Assembly: GCA_046154735.1 (NCBI GenBank)
Contig: JBJXFJ010000542.1
Span: 1-18,306, forward strand
Direction of reading: 5' to 3'
Length of the DNA stretch: 18,306 nt
Source: CAVXYC01 sp046154735
GTDB taxonomy: Bacteria; Chloroflexota; UBA6077; JACCZL01
The translations under genes were made by a program, and so were the position numbers. Position 1 is the stretch's first letter. Each line of letters starts with the position of its first letter. Shown in pieces: positions 14,202 through 18,306 of this stretch. The notes beneath the pieces are model-generated. The model saw only the letters and a list, made by a program, of their open reading frames with translations. It searched no databases and was not told the DNA's origin.

Positions 14202-15473
14202 ATGCCCGTGAAACCTGAGTTTGGCGACCTCGAGCTCGAGGCGCGACGCGTTCTAAGCTCAAATCGGCAGAGCGGGATATCCGAGTGGGAAGGGCGCCCG
14301 TACGACTTCGTGTGTCCGTCGCGGGCGAATTACCCTTTCCAGTGGTTCTGAGATTCAGCGTTTCATGCCGTGGCCCTGCTGCACGTGGACCCAGAGCGAT
14401 CCAAGCAGGAGCTGAGCTCAATGCTCCGGGCCGCCCAGCCAGACGGCTTCATTCCGCATATGGTCCTGTGGGAGAGAGCGTTTCACGAGGCCGCGCTCGA
14501 GCAATACTCAATCGTTCTCGCCGACCCATTCTTCACCGCTACCATTCAACCGCCCGTCATCGCCCGGGCCCTCTGGCGAGTGTACGAAGTGACGTCGGAG
14601 CTCGACTTCGTCCGCGAGGCACTGCCAGCCGTGGTGCGATTCTTCGACTGGCTCGCGGCTGTCCGAGATCCAGACGGCGATGGGCTCATCGCAATTATTC
14701 AGCCGGATGAGTCGGGACTGGATGCGAGCCCAAAGTACGACGATGCCATGGGATTCGGCGGACTGGACCCGTCTCGACTCTCCACGGAGCTTCCGCGCGG
14801 AATGGAACGCCTGTTCGCGGCCTATGCTCCGTTTCGCCGAGAGCCAAAGATGCTTCCGAAACTGGATGTATTCAACTGGGTCGACGTGATGGTCAATTCA
14901 ATATATGCCGATGGACTGGACTGCCTGGCACGATTGAACCGGGTCGCTGGGGTCCCAGAGGGTGAGGCGAAGCAACTCGAGCAACGGGCAAACGTAACCG
15001 CCCATGCACTCCTCGAACGGTGTTGGGATGAGCGGACGGGAGTATTCTGGGATCTGCAGGGTGCGGATCGTCAGCCGGTTCGCGTACTGACCTTCAGTGT
15101 CCTTTTTCCGTTGATCATCGCCTCGATGGACCAGGATGTGGTGCGCCGGCTTGTTGAAGAGCATTTCCTGAACGAGCACGAGTTTTGACTTCCTTACCCC
15201 ATTCCAAGTGTCGCGGCCACGGCGTCAAGTTTTGACCCGGAGTATCAGTCAGGCGCCATCTGGCGCGGACCAAGCTGGGCCAACGTGAACTGGTACATCT
15301 ACTGGGGCCTGCGCCAGCATGGTTATGAGGACCTCGCGGCGGAGCTCGCCCGGCGCACTCTCAGCATGGTTCGCCAGGGTGGGATGCGTGAGTGCTTTAG
15401 TCCTTATACCGCCACCGGCTACGGGGCAACCGATTTCGGCTGGACCACACTGGTGTTGGACATGATGAACTGA
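14202..15473 (+). pseudogene. GH63/MGH1-like glycoside hydrolase interrupted by two in-frame TGA codons
   Basis: One frame of 424 codons runs from an ATG with a good Shine-Dalgarno to a final TGA, with no frameshift and only two internal stops. It reads like MGH1-type (GH63-related) hydrolases of mannosylglycerate or other alpha-glucosides. Visible blocks are GRPYDFVCPSRANYPFQWF (31-49), PDGFIPHMVLW, the catalytic-Asp region PDESGLDASPKYDDAMGF, YQSGAIWRGPSWANVNWYIY and ECFSPYTATGYGATDFGW. TGA replaces codon 50 (14349-14351) and codon 329 (15186-15188). In relatives the contexts are QWFWDSAFHA and EFWLPYP, so each is a TGG-to-TGA change at a conserved Trp. Trp elsewhere in the frame is TGG. 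Open pieces remain at 14370-15188 (from a GTG) and 15285-15473. It is most simply a recent pseudogene; readthrough cannot be excluded. Confidence 0.8.
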
Positions 15474-15513
15474 CGGAAGGAGGATGAAAACGAGGATACG
15501 ACCTCCTCCGTGC

Positions 15514-15540
15514 TCCGTTGGTCCTCCGTTGGTCCTCCGT
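15514..15540. repeat. Short tandem repeat, 11-base unit
   Basis: TCCGTTGGTCC occurs twice head to tail (15514-15535), followed by a partial TCCGT. The stretch lies between the glycoside hydrolase end and the convergent vapC end. With the upstream GGAGGATG and ACCTCCTCCGT it can form imperfect hairpins. Confidence 0.6.
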
Positions 15541-15554
15541 CCTAGTGAGTGCCT

Positions 15555-15977
15555 TCACACGCCCATAACCGGAATCATCTGAAATCCAGCGACGGCAAAA
15601 TGATGGTCGAATGCGAAGGCCTCGCTGAGTTGGCGGGCGTGCATCACGCTGAAGCTGACTGCGTCTGTGAAACTGAAGTCCTGATCATCGAATTGTCCAA
15701 GGATGCGTTCGGCAGCGAGCTCGATGGCTAAGTCCGAACGAATGACCTCAACGCGCGGACTGCTTCGCACCGACAGCAAGAAGCCCATTCCGGCGGCGTG
15801 ACCGCCGCGGGCGCGGATCATGATGTAGGTTTCCGCTATCACGAGGTTGGAGGTGATGAAGAGTACCTTGAGATCGACCAGCTCGCGGTATTCGCGCACG
15901 GCCGACTTGTGCCATTGATCTCGGTCGACGGCGAGCGCAATCCACGCGCCCGAGTCTACGAAGACTTCTCGGGCCAC
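15555..15977 (-). CDS. VapC-type PIN-domain toxin ribonuclease
   Basis: This is a magnesium-dependent PIN-domain RNase, the toxin of a type II module; the RNA target is unknown. The 140-residue product has the four acidic active-site positions: D8 in VFVDSGAWIAL, E49 in NLVIAETY, D105 in SFTDAVSF and D124 in AFDHHF. Length and layout are standard and nothing is disrupted, so the toxin is probably active. The start is a GTG overlapping the end of the antitoxin gene by 22 bases, without its own Shine-Dalgarno, as expected for translational coupling. It is convergent with the interrupted glycoside hydrolase. Confidence 0.9.
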   Translation of the reverse strand: MAREVFVDSGAWIALAVDRDQWHKSAVREYRELVDLKVLFITSNLVIAETYIMIRARGGHAAGMGFLLSVRSSPRVEVIRSDLAIELAAERILGQFDDQDFSFTDAVSFSVMHARQLSEAFAFDHHFAVAGFQMIPVMGV

Positions 15978-16252
15978 TCAGCGTGATTGGAGCCGCGCCA
16001 GTGCTCCAGATACGCATCGTGCTTTTCCGCCAGGTCGGTCGGCCCGTCGTCCTTCACGAGGCCAATGACTTCGTTCAGCGGATCATCAGCCGGAGACAGG
16101 TCGCGCAATATCCGATCAACGCCCTGGCGCACCAATTCAGCCATTGAGACACCGCGTCGCCGCGCCAGGCTCTCGAGCGCGTCGCGCTGGCTGGTACGGA
16201 GGTAGATCTGCATTGGGCTGACGGAACGTGTCATCGAAATCGCACCATTCAT
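15956..16252 (-). CDS. VapB-type ribbon-helix-helix antitoxin
   Basis: The 98-residue product has an N-terminal ribbon-helix-helix DNA-binding fold. The beta strand is PMQIYLRTSQ, followed by helix ALESLARRRG and helix SMAELVRQGVDRILRDL (about residues 13-52). The acidic C-terminal part (SPADDPLNEVIGLVKDDG and HDAYLEHW) would wrap and inhibit the PIN toxin. It precedes vapC and overlaps it by 22 bases, the usual antitoxin-first order, and should repress its own promoter. The ATG at 16252 is the longest reading; an ATG at 16234 (MTRSVSPMQIYL) is equally plausible, and neither has a clear Shine-Dalgarno. Confidence 0.87.
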   Translation of the reverse strand: MNGAISMTRSVSPMQIYLRTSQRDALESLARRRGVSMAELVRQGVDRILRDLSPADDPLNEVIGLVKDDGPTDLAEKHDAYLEHWRGSNHAEWPEKSS

Positions 16253-16579
16253 AAACGTATCTCAGATTTAGGTTACCAGAATAACGGTATTTCTCACTTC
16301 AACTACGACCGTTGTGACGGGGCTACCGTTAAGCGAAGGCCTGCGGGCGTACCCGGCTCCGATATGGCAGGCGTCAGCAATAATCGTTTCACTGACGATC
16401 GCTGAAACCAGAAGGTAAATACCGACTGCGAGGGGATCATGAGGCATAGTCCTTCGTTCTAGAGCGGGGATCCTGCCTCGGGAACCGCTCGCTGACGGTC
16501 GCGGCTCGGTAGCGGAGGCTTGGCCGCGTCCGCTGACCGGGGATCTGACGGGAGGAACTACATGCTGACGGGCTGCGGC
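16253..16579. other. Intergenic region with vapBC promoter zone and a repeat copy
   Basis: About 330 bases lie between the 3' end of the lyase gene and the vapB start. The half near vapB is AT-richer (16251-16310), as expected of a promoter/operator, and contains TACC-N8-GGTA (16274-16289), a weak operator candidate. The other half contains the right copy of the 24-bp repeat. No coding potential was recognised. Confidence 0.5.
16486..16509 (+). repeat. 24-bp repeat, right copy
   Basis: This is a perfect match, in opposite orientation, to 14074-14097. Flanking CTGCCT and GGG (16473-16482) also correspond to the left copy. Here CCGCT just before and inside the core (16485-16489) can pair with AGCGG just after it (16511-16515). 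Confidence 0.75.
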
Positions 16580-17458
16580 TCAACTCTCGTGCGATGAGTA
16601 TCGTTCGGCTGTTGCCAGCATGGCTGGGAGCCCGACGATCGCATTCAGGCTCATTAGGTCTTCCATGCGCTCGGCGAGTGCGGCAGTGGTGCCGTCTCGC
16701 TTCAGAACTTGAAGGGCGTCCGAAGCCGCCCGGGCGATCACCCGAGTCAGCGCGTTAGCATAGATTGCCACCCGATATCCGATCTGTTCAAGCTCAGCGG
16801 CCGGAAGGATCGGCGTTTTTCCGCCTTCCACCAGGTTGGCAAGGCACGGCTGGTCAATGGCCGCAGTAATCTGGCGCATCTCCTCCACGGTGCGGGGCGC
16901 TTCGACGAAGATGAGGTCAGCACCGGCTTCAGCATAGCGTTGACCGCGCTCAATGGCGTCTTCGATGCCGTGGATCGCCCGCGAGTCAGTCCGCGCAACG
17001 ATCACTAGATCGGGATCTGTGCGGGCATCCACGGCGGCGTGCAGCTTGTCCAGCATCTCGCTAGCGCTAATCACGTCTTTGCCGTCCAGATGGCCGCACC
17101 GCTTAGGAAACGTCTGGTCCTCGAGCTGAATGGCTGACACGCCGGCACGCTCGTACGCTCGCACCGTGCGCTGTACGTTCAGCGCGTTACCGTAGCCGGT
17201 ATCCGCGTCAGCAATGATCGGGATTGAGACAACCTCCGCCAGAGATGCCACTTTGTCAGCCATCTCTTTCATCGTGACCAACCCGAGATCGGGCTGGCCA
17301 ATCAGAGTGTTGGAGACGCCGGATCCGGTCATATAAATTGCGGAGAATCCCGCTTGCTCTATCAGCCGAGCCAGGAGCGCGTCATACGCACCGGGTGCGA
17401 GGACGATTCGATCTCCGGCGAGGAGCTCTCGGAGCTGCCGCCGCGGTGCTTGTTCCAT
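16580..17458 (-). CDS. Isocitrate lyase / PEP mutase superfamily enzyme
   Basis: This is a TIM-barrel enzyme of the group containing 2-methylisocitrate lyase (PrpB), oxaloacetate decarboxylase and carboxyphosphonoenolpyruvate mutase. All make or break C-C or C-P bonds next to a carboxylate, with magnesium. The 292-residue product shows APGAYDALLARLIEQAGF (21-38), YMTGSGVSNTLIGQPDLG (42-59) and the metal-binding DADTGYGNA (84-92). LEDQTFPKRCGHLDGK (112-127) contains the lyase signature K-R/K-C-G-H with Cys121, which favours a lyase over a mutase. ARTDSRA and FVEAPRT follow. The frame is open upstream to 17665, but the start at 17458 is supported by GGAGA five bases before it and by family length. 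It begins 19 bases after the end of the degraded relE frame. The exact substrate is unknown. Confidence 0.92.
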   Translation of the reverse strand: MEQAPRRQLRELLAGDRIVLAPGAYDALLARLIEQAGFSAIYMTGSGVSNTLIGQPDLGLVTMKEMADKVASLAEVVSIPIIADADTGYGNALNVQRTVRAYERAGVSAIQLEDQTFPKRCGHLDGKDVISASEMLDKLHAAVDARTDPDLVIVARTDSRAIHGIEDAIERGQRYAEAGADLIFVEAPRTVEEMRQITAAIDQPCLANLVEGGKTPILPAAELEQIGYRVAIYANALTRVIARAASDALQVLKRDGTTAALAERMEDLMSLNAIVGLPAMLATAERYSSHES

Positions 17459-17463
17459 AGGAA

Positions 17464-17468
17464 TCTCC
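17464..17468 (-). promoter_or_regulatory. Ribosome binding site that fixes the lyase start
   Basis: On the minus strand GGAGA lies five bases before the ATG at 17458. The longer frame to 17665 would overlap the relE frame and adds 69 residues unlike the family. Confidence 0.6.
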
Positions 17469-17477
17469 AAAGAGTGA

Positions 17478-17771
17478 TCAAGCGCGTCCAAACCAATAAT
17501 CCTGTCTGCGACTTTGATGCCCCAGCGCGATGACACGCAGCTCGTCAGAGTGGACGTGGAAAATGATTGCCTAGGGGAAGCGACGGAGGGGCAGTCGCCG
17601 AATCTCTCCTCGCAAGACTGGACCGAGGCGAGGAAGCTCGCAGAGCAGTGACACGGCACGCTCAAATTCAGCTATGAATGCCAGGCCGAGCTCCGCGTTG
17701 ACTTCGGCCGCGTAGAAACGGGCTCCGTCAATGAGCTCCCGTTCTGGCAGCGGGCTGACGAGCGCGGTCAC
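17478..17771 (-). pseudogene. RelE/ParE-type toxin with an in-frame TAG
   Basis: The open part (17771 to 17571) encodes 66 residues beginning MTALVSPLPERELIDGARFY, with FERAVSLLCELPRLGP and RRLPLRRFP, a typical RelE/ParE N-terminal two-thirds. A TAG at 17571-17573 stops it. The same frame continues as AIIFHVHSDELRVIALGHQS and then RRQDYWFGRA, ending in TGA at 17478-17480. That is exactly the missing C-terminal beta strands and tail, giving 97 residues in all, the normal family length. Relatives usually read RFPY at the stop, so one Tyr-codon to TAG change explains it. The catalytic/ribosome-contact C-terminus is lost in the truncated product, so the toxin is probably inactive. Its start overlaps the antitoxin stop by four bases (ATGA). 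Confidence 0.8.
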
Positions 17772-17992
17772 ATCAGCGCATCGCGAGCTCGTGCAATCGC
17801 ATCACCGGACGGGATTAATGGAACGCGTCCGGCTTCGATCTCTGCAATCCGCCGTTCCGCCTCATCGGCCCAGGCATTGTCCACTCCGGGCCTGTCCGAG
17901 AGACTTGCGAGGAGTCGATCCGCGAGCTCGGCCCGCTCAGCGGCAGTAAGTTTCAAAGCCTCTGCTTCCAGAATCTCGATTGATGGTGACAT
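17768..17992 (-). CDS. Antitoxin of the addiction-module TIGR02574 / PF09720 type
   Basis: The 74-residue product matches the short acidic antitoxin family that precedes RelE/ParE toxins. It has an N-terminal helix with EILEAEALKLTAAERAELADRLL, a linker with LASLSDRPGVDNAW, and the C-terminal toxin-binding part DEAERRIAEIEAGRVPLIP. A GGTAGGG sequence before the ATG serves as ribosome site. A TATGCT hexamer further upstream (18024-18029, minus) is a possible -10 box. Its stop overlaps the toxin start by four bases, so the pair was a coupled operon. The antitoxin appears intact although its toxin is interrupted. Confidence 0.85.
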   Translation of the reverse strand: MSPSIEILEAEALKLTAAERAELADRLLASLSDRPGVDNAWADEAERRIAEIEAGRVPLIPSGDAIARARDALM

Positions 17993-18089
17993 CGATCCCT
18001 ACCTTGAGTGCGACACATCAAAAAGCATACCCCGGATCCGATTGCTGAGACACTGAACATAGGATATCGGGTGCGGTTCAAAGTTGCCC

Positions 18090-18130
18090 TGCCCCGGGGC
18101 AAAGCCGGCCCGGTCCCAGTGGGGCCGGCT
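18090..18130. other. Two adjacent GC-rich palindromes, possible terminator
   Basis: The 12-base perfect palindrome TGCCCCGGGGCA (18090-18101) is followed by a nine-base-pair hairpin, AGCCGGCCC paired with GGGCCGGCT (18103-18130, ten-base loop). No T-run follows on either strand. It lies upstream of the antitoxin operon and could end a transcript coming from the right. The remaining bases from 17993 to 18190 show no coding potential I can support. Confidence 0.45.
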
Positions 18131-18190
18131 AACTCTGACGCACAATCTGTGTCCCGTGACGTAACTATTCAGAACTCGGGTAGCGGCTTC

Positions 18191-18286
18191 GGCTCGTAGT
18201 GCGGAATTCATTCCGCCGTTCCTCGACGACAATCTGGCGCAAGGTGTCCGCGAGAGGACGGCGGAATACATTCCGCACTACGAGCC
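18191..18286. repeat. REPIN-like double palindrome, second sequence family
   Basis: Arms 18191-18219 and 18258-18286 (29 bases each) are inverted copies with two mismatches and a 38-base spacer. Each arm contains its own palindrome: GCGGAAT-TC-ATTCCGC on the left and GCGGAAT-AC-ATTCCGC on the right. The architecture equals that of the element at 4573-4679, but the sequence is unrelated. Confidence 0.75.
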
Positions 18287-18306
18287 TGCCTCATCCCTCG
18301 ATGTCT

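Noticed and set aside
14349..14351. Selenocysteine insertion at the TGA codons
   Set aside because: The family has Trp, not Cys, at both positions, and I saw no convincing SECIS-like hairpin directly after either TGA.
14202..15473. Genome-wide reassignment of TGA to Trp
   Set aside because: Several clearly intact genes end in TGA at their natural C-terminus (ribokinase-like 12445-12447, nucleoside hydrolase 13379-13381, vapC 15555-15557), and Trp elsewhere is TGG.
16274..16289. TACC-N8-GGTA as the VapB operator
   Set aside because: Arms of only four bases are expected by chance; mentioned only as a weak candidate in the intergenic entry.
17459..17665. N-terminal extension of the lyase to 361 residues
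   Set aside because: The extra 69 residues look unlike the family, overlap the relE frame in another phase, and a good ribosome site fits the ATG at 17458.

Overview
The window is GC-rich bacterial chromosome, most probably from a member of the Chloroflexota. The reasons are the groES-groEL pair behind a CIRCE operator, a GroEL with a GGMGGMM-type tail, and a ~100-residue protein (LLWFD near its start, CFVHP in the middle, VLPGYLW near its end) that I recall from this phylum. The assignment rests on recalled family patterns, not on a search. No rRNA, tRNA, CRISPR array or complete insertion sequence was seen.

Layout. Positions 51-3206 (minus) hold tsaD, then a CIRCE-controlled groES-groEL pair. 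Positions 3335-4540 (plus) hold a LexA-like palindrome, the small Chloroflexota-type protein and a crotonase-family gene. A REPIN-like double palindrome (4573-4679) separates this from a minus-strand pair, a DUF378-like membrane protein followed by a Cj0069-type ATP-grasp-like protein (4813-6307). After a gene-poor stretch of about 490 bases come a GlcD-type FAD oxidase (minus) and a divergent secreted L,D-transpeptidase (plus). Positions 9544-13997 form a tight plus-strand operon: mnmG, a ribokinase-like gene, a nucleoside hydrolase and a GNAT acetyltransferase. It ends at a hairpin just after the last stop.

From 14.0 kb to the end the region looks accessory and partly decayed. A GH63/MGH1-like glycoside hydrolase keeps one frame from start to end but carries two in-frame TGA codons, both where the family has Trp. 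A VapBC module (minus) follows. Then come an isocitrate lyase/PEP mutase family enzyme and a second toxin-antitoxin pair whose RelE/ParE toxin is cut by an in-frame TAG. A perfect 24-bp inverted repeat brackets the broken hydrolase and vapBC. A second REPIN-like element lies at the right end.

Functional logic. The nucleoside hydrolase releases free ribose and the adjacent kinase can phosphorylate it, which suggests nucleoside salvage. MnmG and TsaD are tRNA-modification housekeeping enzymes. The features most worth a second look are the TGA-interrupted glycosidase, the LexA-like operator at the small phylum-specific gene, and the two REPIN-like elements with unrelated sequences but the same architecture.
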